A DNA stretch of 64,000 nt from Heligmosomoides polygyrus polygyrus. Lineage: Eukaryota; Nematoda; Chromadorea; Rhabditida; Heligmosomidae. The stretch spans positions 27,287,706-27,351,705 of the forward strand of contig OX377204.1 in assembly GCA_947396885.1 (NCBI GenBank), written 5' to 3'. A program made the position numbers and the translations under genes. Shown here piece by piece: positions 1 to 12,900 of this stretch. Below the pieces are notes generated by a model. The model worked only from the letters and a program-made list of their open reading frames with translations, did not search any database and was not told the origin of the DNA. The stretch's first letter is position 1. Each line of letters begins with the position of its first letter.

Positions 1-1270
1 CAGCTCCCCATGTCAAACATTTGAGAAGAATAGCGCACTCCTGTTCGCATTAAGAAGTTTATCAAAGCCACTGAAGCTCGTGCAATTCTACAAAACGCTT
101 GACCTGGAGTGGTGTGCATGGTCTCAAAATTCTGCGAAAAATTGGGCGTGCTTATGTTCTGCGCACATTTAATTGAAAATGTGCTTGATGGCGCAACCGG
201 AGAGACGTCGGCTCTGCTTGCCCTCGGTTTACTGTGCTCGTTTCGGTTCCTGTTCAGGCGAACGAAGCCTTCCATCTCCGCAGGTTCGGTGAATTCTCCG
301 TTGCACAACAATGTCTGGCTAAATCAAGGTGCTGATGTCATTGTCTAAAGGTTCGTGTTTTTCACAGCGGAGACTTGTGCGAGGAGGAATTGCTTTATCT
401 GTCCGAACGAGAAAGTTGAAACTGTACACAAAAAGTGTTATTTAACAAACCTTATGTTGGAACTGTGGTGAGCTATACATGGATGAGACAGGAAAGGTAT
501 TCAGTGTTCGAAAAAAGGAATACCGGGCTGGTAAAGAGAAACGAAGCTCGTCTACCCGACTAGGTAAACATCAAGAAAAAGCCCACGGTGGAAACGACTT
601 TAGCATTAAATGCACTGTGTTGCTACATGAAAGTGAAATATACATGAGAAAGACGAAAACTTCTAGATTCGGGAGAGTAATCCGACAATGAACAAAAGAA
701 GCACTTGCATTTCAATCATTCGCACAATTTTACAGTTCATCCCGTTGTATGAGCTCTGACTAGTGAGATCCGCGTAAGTCATATCAGTGGAAAATTGCCA
801 TGAAGGTGAACTTCGACAGACAGATGGTGCCACTCGAGTCACGGAAGCAAGCCCAGCAAGACGCTTGTTATCTGAACGTCATTTTGTTGCCAGAATGAAA
901 CGTTCAGGGTCTACCATAATTTTATTCACCTTTCGTCTCGCCAACATGCGATGTGGGTGACACTTGTTAACAGTGCTTATCAGCTTATGTCTGTAACAAT
1001 ACAGACCTTGGCCTACTGAACAAAGCGACAGAATCCGGTAGGCTCCCGCACAAGTGATGGGTGACAGATGAGTGCACAGTGAGGCATACGGTTCAAGTCT
1101 TTGCTGATACAGCAGCTGTTGTGTGCATGGTTGATCAGATGTGGCTGGATTGGGGCCGAAAGGGTTTTTTTTTCATTATAGATGGTATCTCTGTTCCCTC
1201 TTGCGTCACGACTGCTTTTCATCTTGATGAGATGCGAAAGCATAAAGAGTTTTCTGTGAAAACTGAACCT
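1..1270. other. No recognisable gene or repeat
   Basis: Only short open frames are present and none resembles a known family. The missing N-terminal exons of the downstream flippase could lie here or further left. I could not find the expected first membrane-segment coding sequence on the + strand. Confidence 0.4.
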
Positions 1271-1543
1271 GATAAGGGATAAAGAGTAGTGCTATTCAAT
1301 CCTTTTGGGATGCTCTGACTTCTACGGAATATCGCGCAGGCGATTTGATGTCGTATTTGGCCACACAATGATTTGCGGTGGCCAGCCGAATAAGTCAACG
1401 CTTTATCCTTGGGAGATAAGACTGCTACCATCTCACCGATCCCGGAAGGATGGTAGGCTTGGATGGCCTGGGCGGGAAATCCGAACCGAGAACCTGGTAT
1501 CGAGTGCACGGGACACCTCATCGCACTACGCTACACGCGTCCC
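1271..1543 (-). mobile_element. tRNA-derived SINE, family A, copy 1
   Basis: This is a reverse-strand copy of the SINE seen best at 18.5 and 60.2 kb. Read on the - strand it has the tRNA-like head with an A-box-like stretch and a B-box-like GGTTCGGATTTCC region. The family body (a TGTCTGGGAAGGAT-like segment and a TATGGCCAAATACG-like segment) follows, ending in a CTTTATCC-type tail. It is moderately diverged. Confidence 0.75.
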
Positions 1544-1748
1544 AGTCTGATAGCTTGGAAAAAATCTGATCTTTCCACGGCCGACGACCACAACACAGTT
1601 AAAATTTCAAGAGACGACTTTCTTCTTAAAGTAGACAAGAGTTATGTGTAGAAAAGGTTACTCTAGTATTGAGTAGAATGGAGAAAAAAAGAACGAGGAA
1701 TGCAGAAAAATCATTGTGGAGCTCAGAACACGCTGCAGTGCCGATATC

Positions 1749-3395
1749 TATTTATTTATTTATAGATGCACCATGCGTGCAGGAACATGAACACACAAAC
1801 ACAATGAACTCAAACAAACTCAATACAATAAACTTAACACTGAACACTGACGAGAAAAATAAAGATAAGAAATCAAAATGCACTGCAATTGATAAAGCTT
1901 AGTGTTTGACATCGATTCAGAAGTTTAAATACAAGAAGACTGCAGTAACGAACCAAAACATCTAAAGGGGCTAAAAATAAAATGTCCATTTGAATGAATA
2001 ATCAATAGAACGCCGATAATTTCACTACACTAAATTGTTGTAAAGTTCTGCTTGGCGCTCAGTATAGCTATGGTGTGATTCCGATGCAGTAGAGAATCAC
2101 TTTCGAGCAGCTTAGTCAAACGGAAGCACCTAGGAGTCCGGTCTTATTTCGGTCATACCTAGGCCTTCATTACGCTTCCATTCGATACTGCTTCCATTGG
2201 AACTGAGGTGGTCAAACCGAACTTGCAGACGTAAATTGTCTCAAAGTAAAGCATGACCCTACCACTGTACATGTGAATATATTGTATAAGAAAACATAAG
2301 CATGAGAAAAAAATCCATGGTGGTTCCTTTGCATTTAAGCACTGAATAGCCTCTAACTTCAGTCATGAATCAAAGCAGGCATATTGATTCCTGTGAAGTG
2401 TGACAAACGCAGCACACACTCCTGTGTATCAACACGTAGTTCCTTAACATTAGTATCACTCTAAGTATGCAAGCGGTATCGACGATCCGGGATCAATACA
2501 GTGAGCGGCGGCATGCGGATGTGTTGATCAGCGAACTCCATAAAGTTACATACTTCACACAGGCGACTTTGCCGGCAATACTTATAGAAATCTGCAGTAA
2601 GAAGCGTAGACATTAGGTCTATTTTTCTGAATCTAGTCCTGAATGATGAGGTGTTCCCTGCATCAATTACATTTGGTGGAAGCCTCCGAAGCCATCGTGA
2701 AGTTCTAAAGAATAAGGAGTTTATGGTGTTATCGTAGTTACGAACGACACGAACATTCATCAGCGAAATCACTCGCTGAACCTTTCCTAGTTTAGCTTGT
2801 AGTTTTTTGTTATGTGACTCCAGACTTGAGATGCATACTCAAGTATTGGTAATACGTATGCTTTATAAAGCTTTAACAGAATGGATGCATCCGTACAAAT
2901 AGTATTCCTGAGAATGACAAACAAAACTGGAAAGGGTTTCCGAACAATTAGGTCAATGTGCGTTTCAAACATCAAGTCGGATTTCACAATAACTCCCAAA
3001 TCACGAACTTCATCTACGGATTTCAAAGTTGCGCCATTTATTCTATACTCCATGATATCAAGGTTACCTAATTGCAACACTGATGTTTTAGCGAGATTCA
3101 CTATTATCCGCCAAACAGACGACCATTACATCATGTTGGATATGGATTGAGAAAGAGCAAGGCGCATCTGTGTACAGTTCTCACTATTGTTTACTCCAAA
3201 GACTTTGATGTCATCCGCAAACATCTGAACTTTTACGCATGGATGAGTAGCCAACCTGGCTGGTAGATCGTGGGTGTAGACAAGAAATAAGAGAGGCGAA
3301 AGCACATCTCTGTGTGGCACGCCACTTGTACAGGGATACGATTTAGAAAATGTGCTTTCAACCTTGACACTATCAAGGATACGATATTTCATATG
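1749..3395 (-). mobile_element. CR1/jockey-like LINE fragment (copy A), decayed
   Basis: Reverse-strand reading gives the C-terminal part of a non-LTR reverse transcriptase broken by frameshifts. In order these are a [11 protein letters not shown] block near 3320, the catalytic FADD box (FADDIKVF) near 3205, a DLGV block near 3000, a LEYASQVW block near 2830 and the family's C-terminal domain to about 2465. The same blocks occur in the better-preserved copy at 62.6-64 kb. About 700 bp beyond the coding end lies a short TTTA run at 1749-1764, which fits a (TAAA)n 3' tail like that of the other copy. The 5' end is truncated about 190 bp upstream of the first recognised flippase exon. Confidence 0.75.
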
Positions 3396-3584
3396 ATTTC
3401 CTTGACTTTTATTCCCTATTGTTCTTCATACATTCCAACTTTAGAAGAGGAGGAGATCAGATCGTCAAGTGAATTCATTCCATACATTCATATTAGAGGA
3501 GAAAAACTGGACACGTCGTTCTTGGCGCGAGGTTCTTTAACATTGGCCCAATCATCCTATCCGAGGAAATCCTTTAATTTGCAG

Positions 3585-3938
3585 GTCAGAGTTGGAGATC
3601 TAGTACGAGTTGATAGAGACCAGCTGTTTCCTGCTGATTTGCTGCTTCTTTCTTCTAGCGAGCCTCAAGGGACATGTTACATCGAAACGTCGAACCTTGA
3701 CGGGGAGACAAATTTAAAAGTCAAACAGGTCAGCTTGCATATGTGGTTACTATTTTCATTATTATCAACAAAACATGGAGGAAGGTGACTCTATTTTTGC
3801 AGGCACTTCCCGCAACTGCATCGCTTTCATCGCTACATGAGTTGGTAAAATGTAGAATGGTGATAGAGTGTGAACCACCGAACCGACATGTGGACGAGTT
3901 CAGTGGAAATATTGTTCTCAAGGAGCGTTTACCACTAG
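3585..3938 (+). CDS. Flippase exons 1-2: actuator domain
   Basis: Exons 3585-3728 and 3803-3938. Exon 1 opens after a TTTGCAG acceptor and encodes the VGDLVRV...[13 protein letters not shown] segment, then LDGETNLK, the P4 form of the dephosphorylation loop (TGES in other P-type ATPases). Exon 2 encodes the conserved IECEPPNRH segment. The open frame before 3585 shows no conservation and is left out as intron. A residue-splitting phase-1 junction leads into the exon at 7078. Confidence 0.88.
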
Positions 3939-6900
3939 GTGCCTTTACGTTTTTGAGCTGCACGTTCTGCTTATCTTACAAAGGAAGGCTCTGGAGCATG
4001 TGTCTGAACGGCGGGAGCGAGGCAAGTGCGAGAAATCTGTTCCCCTCATTTAATGTAGCGCATGCTTTTCTTCCATGACGTCAATCCAAACGAGTAAGTG
4101 ATTCTCAAAATTTTCTATAGAATCGCAGCGGCAACGCCTTATCACGAGCATTGACCTGAGTCGATTTAAATGGCGACAGTCACCTAGCGGATCGGAGCGC
4201 ATTAGAAAGCAACTGCCTCTTCGCATCAAAGTGATGCATTGGAGTTGGCTTACTGCAGCGTTTTTGATTTGCTCGATTGAAATTCAGCGGCATCTGACTT
4301 CGGAAGTTTTCTGGACGTTTTCAAAATATATGCTATCAAGCAGTCTTTGTTTTGACTTTGTTATTACTAACCCGGTTTTGAGTACAAGGTGTGGAAATCG
4401 CGCAGCATAATGACGAACGAACGTTCAACTCCAGTGATACACATGGGCAAAGTGCATTAAACAAAAGAAAGCCTTACAATGCGGGTCCCGTAAACATGAG
4501 AAATTTGGTTCGGAAGAATGTCCTCAGCTTATTTAACGAGAGTTCCAGAACCTTTGATTTCTCATTGGTGGATATCTATCACTATATAATTGAGTTAGCT
4601 GTCGAGCTACCGCCGCTCGCTCGTCATCGCTGATTCCAGCCAACTTGAGCCCGCCCTCCGCCAGCATGCATAGGGCTAACGCTGCCAGCGGCCTAACTTC
4701 CGTTGTCCCTAACTTGCGCAGATTTGTATTGGGGTCGAGATATTCGCATTTGTTGTTTCCCAGAGAGAGGCGATTCTGCACATATACAACAATTAGGCCG
4801 TTCCGACCTACCGTTGAGATAGTTTCCTGGTAAGTGAGATACGCCTCATCATCTACAGCGAGGGCAAAATTTGCTATTGAAGGTGGGATGTTGCTGCAGC
4901 AGAGGAAGCGCAGCCCTTTACTGCTTAACACAACAGCACCTACGCGCCTCGTCCTGATTCAGAAGCCGACTTCGTGTCATTAGCATGTAAAGACCACTAA
5001 AGGGGTAAGAGTAGAATGGGGTTTCGAGGGTGAAGAACCGACAGCGATCAGGAGGGAGCGAGCTGGAGGAGGCAACAATGAAGCAGGCCAGGAGGTGGCA
5101 CCAAGACGGGTTTAGGCAATAAGGAGGGACCAGTAGGCAGTTACCAATAAAGGGGGAGGGGAGTAAGGAGGATCAGCAAGGGGATCCATTACCAGTAAAG
5201 GAGACCAGATTTGTGACACCGATGTCGCGCAATGAGCGTTCGTTCCCGTCATCGTGTCGTGAGCGTGTGAGGGCTGCTTAATTGGTGTAGAGTAGAAAGG
5301 AGGATCTCCGAGGGGGAGGAATCACCTGGAAGAAGGGGCCTGGGGGCGGGACCAGGACGGGGAACCAACAAGAAGTGAGCCGTCAGGGAATTCATACGGA
5401 GAACAAGAAATCTACCATATGGTTAGATCCAGTAATAAGAATCGAGTGAGGGGAACCTTGCTTCGGAAGACATTCTCTATTTGTTCCTCGCCATGTATAG
5501 AACGAGTATTTCAGAAAATGAATCGCTTGCGGGCGATTGAGGGTGGGCAGGCCCCATAGGAGCAGTTTTGAAGAATCTGTCCTACCTTATCTCGTTATAC
5601 TATTCTATATAGAAAGGCCAGTTTTTTACTTTAATAAATGAGAGAAGGCCTAAAGAATACAAGAAGACGGTAGGGGAGTTCTACTCTCCGGGTTTGGGGG
5701 CCTGCCGTCTTACGGCAAGATTCGGATACACCCATCCAACAGTCCTGATTCTCCTCCATGCCCTCGGCTACAAAAAAGGGCTGTCTCGATGGATCTCTTA
5801 TGTCTTAGGACGCGGTTCACACATGCACCCATTCTTCAACCTCTCCTTCGCGCCTGCACCGAAAGGAGTTTCTGGAACACTTGATTGCTAGAGATGAGTG
5901 TCGGATCCTCTACGATTAGATAAGATGCATCCTGCCCTCCTTTGAGGAGAAAACCCTCCAGCGGAGTTCAAGATAAGCTTTCACTCGAAGAAGTGTCTCC
6001 TTGGTGCTTCTAGGATTCTGGAAGAATGTTGTACTACGAATTGCTCGCGCAAGGACATAGTCACCTGCAGCATTTGCGCCAATCAACTTCATTAACTTCA
6101 GAAGCTAGCGAACACTGGCTGGTCTAGAAAAACGCTCGAAGCGTGCTTTTGTACAATTTCTTTACGACAACGCTAGGCCGTGTGTAGCTAAAGAGACCAG
6201 GGCAAAACCGAAGGAGCATTGCTGGGGCACGGTTCCCTATCTCCTCTTTCCCTAACATTGCTCCTCTGACTCTCGATTACGTCGGAACATTAAGGAAGAG
6301 CAGCGAAGAAAAAATTTCACCAAAGTAAATTTATTTATTTAGTTGAATTATTAGTTCGAGGCGTAGTCAATTGATTGGCATGCAGATTGTAAGGGAACAT
6401 AAAAAATTAAGGAATAACATAAAACGGGGTGAACATAACCATCAATCATGTAATAAACTATTAGAAACTAGAAAATTAAGCAGAATACTTTATTATTTAA
6501 CATCTGACAGCAGAGAGTCTCCCTTAATCTTCATACTCCTCCAACAGCCTGTTGAATTCTTCGAGAATTTGATAGGTTATGAAGTCCGACGTAACAGCGA
6601 TTTAACCACTGAGACTCGGAGTTTCGTCTTTCCTCTCATGGTTCTTGCCAGAATACCATCAAAGAACTTTCATGGGTCGATGGAGAAAGGGCTAAAAAGC
6701 TGTAGTACTCGTCCACCGAACTTTTGGCCTGCCCCTGTAGTAAGTCCAATGTGCTTTGAGCCCCTCTCGATTTCCTCGTTGTAGTGATGCACTTCGACAC
6801 GCCAGCACTCACAAAATGGAGTTTCCGTCGTGATTCCATATCAAATTATGGGCACCGTTGCTCACTTAATTTAACGACTTGGGAAAAACGAAGCAGTCGA

Positions 6901-9900
6901 GATTTTTGTGATGAGGTGGCGAGGAGTGCCAGCATTCATCTCTTAAGTGCCGTATTCGCCCGCATCTTTGGACTTTCTTTCTATGTGACTCACTTCCGCT
7001 GGATCGCACATAAGCTCCGGACTCTTCCCCTAATGTGTGATGCTGGTCTAGACGGAGAATGAAGGACATCCATACAGGCATCGATCAGCTATTACTCCGC
7101 GGTGCACGGCTGAAGAACACTGCATGGATTTTCGGTGCCGTCGTTTACACTGGATGCGACTCTAAACTTCTAATGAACGCTAAGAAAGCCCCACTTAAAA
7201 AGTCTCTTTCTGTTTAAAAAGGAGAAGAAACATTCTTGGGAAGTCTAGGTTGTTTCTAGTAGCCTATGTTACAGCTGTACGGTGGATAAGAAGACAAACA
7301 CACGTATTCTCTTTCTGTTCATCATATTGGTTACGATCTCTGTTCTGAGTGCTATAAGCAGCCAGCTGTGGCTCCGTGAACACTTACCTAGCCATTGGTA
7401 TATTAGTTTTTTGGGTAGGTTGCTAGAAGAGAGAAATATGTAGTTAACTGACTACAGACGACGCCACTCCACATTTCAGGAAAAGAAAGAGTGACATTTC
7501 TCTGGCAAACGTTGACATTTTTCATTCTTTACAACAATCTGATTCCTATTAGCCTACAAGTCACCATGGAAATTGTGCGATTTTTTCAGGTACGTATGTA
7601 ATTAGATTGTTAAGCTGAATATAATAATAATATTAATATTAATAGTATTAATATGACAATGTATGTTTGGCAGGTAAAAGCTAGTCTAAAATCTGATGCA
7701 ACACACTCATTGTGGGAATGTCGGTTTGAAATAGGAAATGGCTTTCAATGGCTTTCAGAGATTGCACGCTCTCATAATGTATAGTGGAAGATCCGTTGTG
7801 TAAAACGACTGTTTTTTTAAGGTTCCTATACGTTTGGTTCGCCAAAAATAAACTTCACCATTGTACTAGCTAGCATCACTCGTTCTTTTACCAATTGTCG
7901 ATGTGCTGCTAATATATCTACTGATCTCTGGATTCTACTCCTCCCGCCAAAGAACGTCCTCGAACAAAGGAGATAAACTATCCTTAGTCCGAGAACTGCT
8001 TACGAACGAGGGGTAACTAGGTGGGCTTAAAACTCAAAAACCTACCCAAAAATTCTGGAACCGTATTTGTCGTGAGGCTTGATTCTCACATGAACCTACA
8101 CTTCGCAAACTCCACCTGAACGAAACCATTTCGTCTCAATCCTTCCTAGAGAGTAATCGAAGTCTTAGCAGAATATGACCCTACCGCTGCAGTTTCCTTC
8201 ATGTGTGTGTGTTGGCAATCATTCCGAAATTCGACTATCAGAAGGCAGTGCAATTAGTCACGGAAACTAGTACCAATTTTACATAAGCTGCTGTTTGAAG
8301 GAACTGACTTTTCACTGCATTGCAAATAATAGAACTAGCAGTTTCTTACTGAGCATGAAGACAAAACTGAATTCATATCAAGGAGGTCACGAGTGATTAG
8401 GTCGTTGCATGTGAAATAACCGTTTTTTGTTAACTTAAATTCCCGTCGATTTTTGTGGCTACGAATGTGATTATTTCAGGCAGGCTGTCTATAGTTTCTG
8501 AAAGAATCCCCGCTTTCTTATCATTCATAGTCGAGCTTTTGTCGTCGTTTTTACAATGTGAGGCAAAGCAATATTCAAGTGCTCTACTTAAAAGAATGGA
8601 AAAGTGGTCACAACGCCGTGGCCGCAGGTCGTAACGCTGCATTTGGGGAGGATTTCGCTAAGGATCGCACAAGTCGAACTGGTTCGAAAGGCTTCGACCT
8701 GGAGATGAAGGTGAGGGTCTAGAATGTGAAGATCGAGGTAGGCAGCCATCACTCCTTAACCCATTGACGACCGCGCGGGCCATTTTCGACCTGCAGTTTT
8801 TCTGTCGCGTGGGACCGCGCGGGCCGATTTTGGCCCGCGGTTATAAAACTATTCGCTACGGTCCATTTCACGCTTTTTTCGTAGTTTACGAGCAATCATT
8901 AGATATGTTGGATCCTAGCAATGCTACTGTGCTGTGGTCCGGCAGTTATTTACTTCTAAGCACTGATAGAATCAAATAATAAGCACCACACAATATTCAA
9001 GCTGCACAAAGATCGGCACTATTCACAAACAGCTACTCACATCTTGTAAAAATAGTCATGCAGAGAATAACTAGTGATATTTCTTGTGAAAATTTTGAAA
9101 AAAGTCTAGACAAAAATATGTCAAACACCTGCTACATCATGTAGTCACCTTATTTGCACGATTCGCGGCAAACGTGCGTCCTTTTTCTTCGTAGGCCTTC
9201 TTACAAGAGCAAATTCATCTTCTAAGTTTTGCTTCAAACCTGTTCCGGCCTTCTCCAATATGAGAGGGAGCTTTTAGAGAGGGAGCTTCATTCGGAATAT
9301 CGTGAATTAGTGTTTTCACGAGATTGCAGCGTCCGTGCGGTCCCAGCGCGCGGTCCCACGCGGCAGACACGCGATTTTCCGCGCGGTCGTCAATGGGTTA
9401 AAGACGACCAACTCAAAGCCATGGTGGAAGCTGATCGGACAAACTGTTTTCACAATTCGGCGTTGACGGCAGAACTATCATCGCCGCTTAAATGCAAACG
9501 GAAACGCAAAGAAATAGGATAAATGGATCCTGCCCGTACTGAACGCCGGCAGATGCTGAAGCGCCGCCACATCTGCGTTTCGTTAAGGCTGCGCAATGTA
9601 AGAGAACCCTTTTGGATAGGATCGTGACATCCCAAAAGTGGATCCTTTGTGACAATCGTCGCGGCTCTGCACAATGGCTGGACAAGAATGAGAGTTTCAA
9701 GGAGATGCCGAAACCCAGTCTTCATCCAAAGAAGACTATGGCGACCGTATGGTGGACAGTGGCTGGTATAGTCCATTACAAGTTCTTGAAGACTGGAGAA
9801 ACTATGGCAGCCTAGAAGTTCTGTGCCGAACTCGAAATGTTTATCGAAAAACAGCCGGTTTTGGTCAGTCGAAGGAGCCAATCCTACTGCATGACAATGC

Positions 9901-12900
9901 GCTTGCGCACGTTTTAAGAATTGTTGTTCAGAAACTGGATGAATTGGGATACGAAACTCTGCTACGCCCAGCATATTCATCAGATCCCTGCCCTACCGGT
10001 TTTCATTTTCAAGCATTTAGATGGTCATGTGAAGGATAAAAATTCAGCAACCAAGGTGATGTCGAAAATACTTCGTTTTATTAATTCTCGCAGTTCTGAT
10101 TTTTGTGAAGAGGAATGTCTAAGCATTGGGAAATGTGCACTAATTGTAATGGTGCTTTGTTCGATTAATAAAATTGCTTACAAGCGAAGTTATGATCTTT
10201 CAGTCAAAATCGGCCATTTCATAAGTAACGACCCAATACTTGTGAAATATTCACCTGACTGATCACAGACTATTGAAGCTCCAGATCGAAAAAGGATTCT
10301 AATTTTAGACATTACTTTTCCTGCGTGTTTGTGTCGAGACCGCTTTAGATACTTTGTGCGACAACTTTTCGCTTTTTTGCCCCCCCCCCCCTTAAAAGTT
10401 TTGGTGGTTAATTTTGGTTAAAGTGCCTATCCTCCATGGCAACCGTTCGATTTTTTCAAACGTTAACGTTTTTCTTAGCAGCAATTTAAGGGTACTCGCT
10501 ATATTTTTACCTATTCGTGTTACATAATCACGATATTGTTTGCGATTTTACCCAATCGGATGGTTCACTGGTCGTGCGCACTTAACCACGCTAAGGTGCT
10601 CAGGCCAACTACATCAACATTGACCAGGAAATGTATGATGAGAAGAGTGGTTCGTCATCAGTGGCTCGCACATCGAATCTAAACGAAGAGCTTGGTCTGG
10701 TACAGTCGCCACTGCATTATATCCATAATGCCATTGTCACTCGATAAACAAATAGTCAAATTCTTAGGTTAAATATATTATGAGCGATAAGACTGGAACA
10801 TTGACGCAGAATGTGATGACGTTCAAACAGATCTCAGTTGCTGGAAAAATTTTTGGAGACAGCAGGCTAAGCGAGTTTTCAGATGAGCGCCTTCTTGAGG
10901 AGTACAAAGCTCTACCGGTCAGTTGGAAAGGATAGTCTTCCTGGTGTGCTTGCGTTTTCAAAAACACATGCTGTTCCAGAGAACACGGAATCGTGAAGAC
11001 ATAGGAGAAATTCTAACCATGATGGCCGTTTGTCATACAGTGGTTCCGGAAAAGGCGGATGGAAAAGTGAGTCAACAAAATAGACAGCCAATTTTCGTTT
11101 TCTAACTCGTGCACTTCTAGGTGACATATCAGTACTCTTCTCCCGATGAGGGAGCACTAGTTCGTGGAGCAGCCGCCCAGGGTTTCGTTCTTAACTCTCG
11201 AACGCCCCACTACATGGTCCTGTCGATTGTAAGTGCTTCCTTCAGAATACAACTTCAGGATGCCAAAGATAGAGAGTGGACAGGGAACGACCTATAATTT
11301 GGAAGATGCGTCGTAAAATCCGAGAAACAATACGCAGACTGCATTAGAGGTCGGGTGTTCATTAAGATGCCACTTTCCCGTTGGCGTCAGTCGACGAATT
11401 GCATTTGCCACCATCTGTTCACAATCGTCGTCGCTTTTGTCCCATCTAAGTGTCGGCGGTTCGAAAGGCGCTTTCCAGATGGAATTAAGCATAGGTGAAA
11501 CCCAAAAATCGTCCAGTGACCGAACTTGCTTCACGTTGAGCTTTTCCGTTTTTGAGCATTTTCTTTTTGCTCACCATCTTATGAGAAAAGAGTATGTTCG
11601 TGTGATATGATAAGGTTTCAAATCGAGGCAGGAAGTGATTTTTCGATGATATTGAATACCTCACGTCAAGATACAGAATCCGTTTTTGCTGAAGGGCTTC
11701 AGTAAAATGTTTAAAACTTATATCACTTCACCAATGTTGGAGAGCATCTTTAGGTAACCGCTCGTTATCAGAAATTTTGTTTTGCTCTAAGATGATTCGT
11801 TCTTGAGTGTAGTGAGCACTGTACTTTTAATAATGCCCATCTTAAGACTAGTTCTCACACCTCAACATTTGCAGTTTGAAGAAGAGAAGATGTTTGAAAT
11901 ACTCGATGTCATCGACTTCACGAGCGAAAGGAAACGGATGAGCGTCATTTTACGTGATTCCTCGAACCGTATCAAGTTGTACACAAAGGGAGCGGTGAGC
12001 TCTTCAAAGTATTGGAAGCAAAGCTGCTCCACGACCTTGCCGTATCTATGAATGAAATCCCCATATATTTGTAAATACATGCGCCTAGGACACTGTGATA
12101 ATGGAACGGCTGACATGCGAGTCAGATGGCGCCGCTGAATTATGCGAACAACACCTTGAGCAATTCGCTTCACATGGGTACCGCACGCTTTGCTTCGGAA
12201 TGCGTGAACTTGAGGAGGTTCGTTGTATACCGCAATGGAGTCGTAGTGAGGTTTCATCCAGAAATTTGCAATAATTAGTTGACTATTGTTTCTACCATTT
12301 GTGAAATCAGTTGCGTCAATGACAGTTGCGATCAATTTGCGTTCGATGCTATACATACATGGGGAAAAGACGCATCTTTATTAACTTTCTGATCTGAGAT
12401 CTTGATATATACACCTTGTGGAGTTTACTATCGCAAGCAAAAACAGCAAGTGCTGAACCTTCGCCGTCTTTTTTAGTTCTTGATGCTTACTGGGTGATTC
12501 GCAGGTGATTGTGTATTACATTGGAGCCAAAGTTTTTACCATTTCTGGGCTTCTAAATTGAAACGAACACACGCTTTTCTATAGCCAACTATTTTATTTG
12601 CAGTGCGAGCGATTAACTTCGACGACTAACTAACCCCTTATAGAGAAAACTGATAAAGGTTTTGCTAGATTATTGCCATGCCAGAACTTTTCGCTTTTGG
12701 AGTGAAATTTCTATATATCAGTCTACACGGCTAAATCTCAAAGTGTTAGTATAACTAAAGCCTAAAGCCTGTTGCGGCTTCATTTCTGAGCTCGACAAAG
12801 CAGGTATAGCCGTCAGTTTTGACGCCGCCGCCCGCGGCAAGTCCGCGATGGCGCCGCAAAAATGTTACGACTTGTCAGCTCCGTGCGTATGTGTCGCGCA

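Larger units (their letters stand above)
7590..10603 (+). other. Flippase intron 5 (3.0 kb), mostly transposon
   Basis: Contains a short ATT-rich microsatellite at about 7617-7657, then unassigned sequence to 8396, then the mariner with nested piggyBac-like element (8397-10236), then a 12-base C run at 10380-10391. Confidence 0.6.

Noticed and set aside
2465..3395. Reverse-transcriptase frames near the flippase start as part of the host gene
   Set aside because: They are on the opposite strand and match the LINE at 62.6-64 kb.
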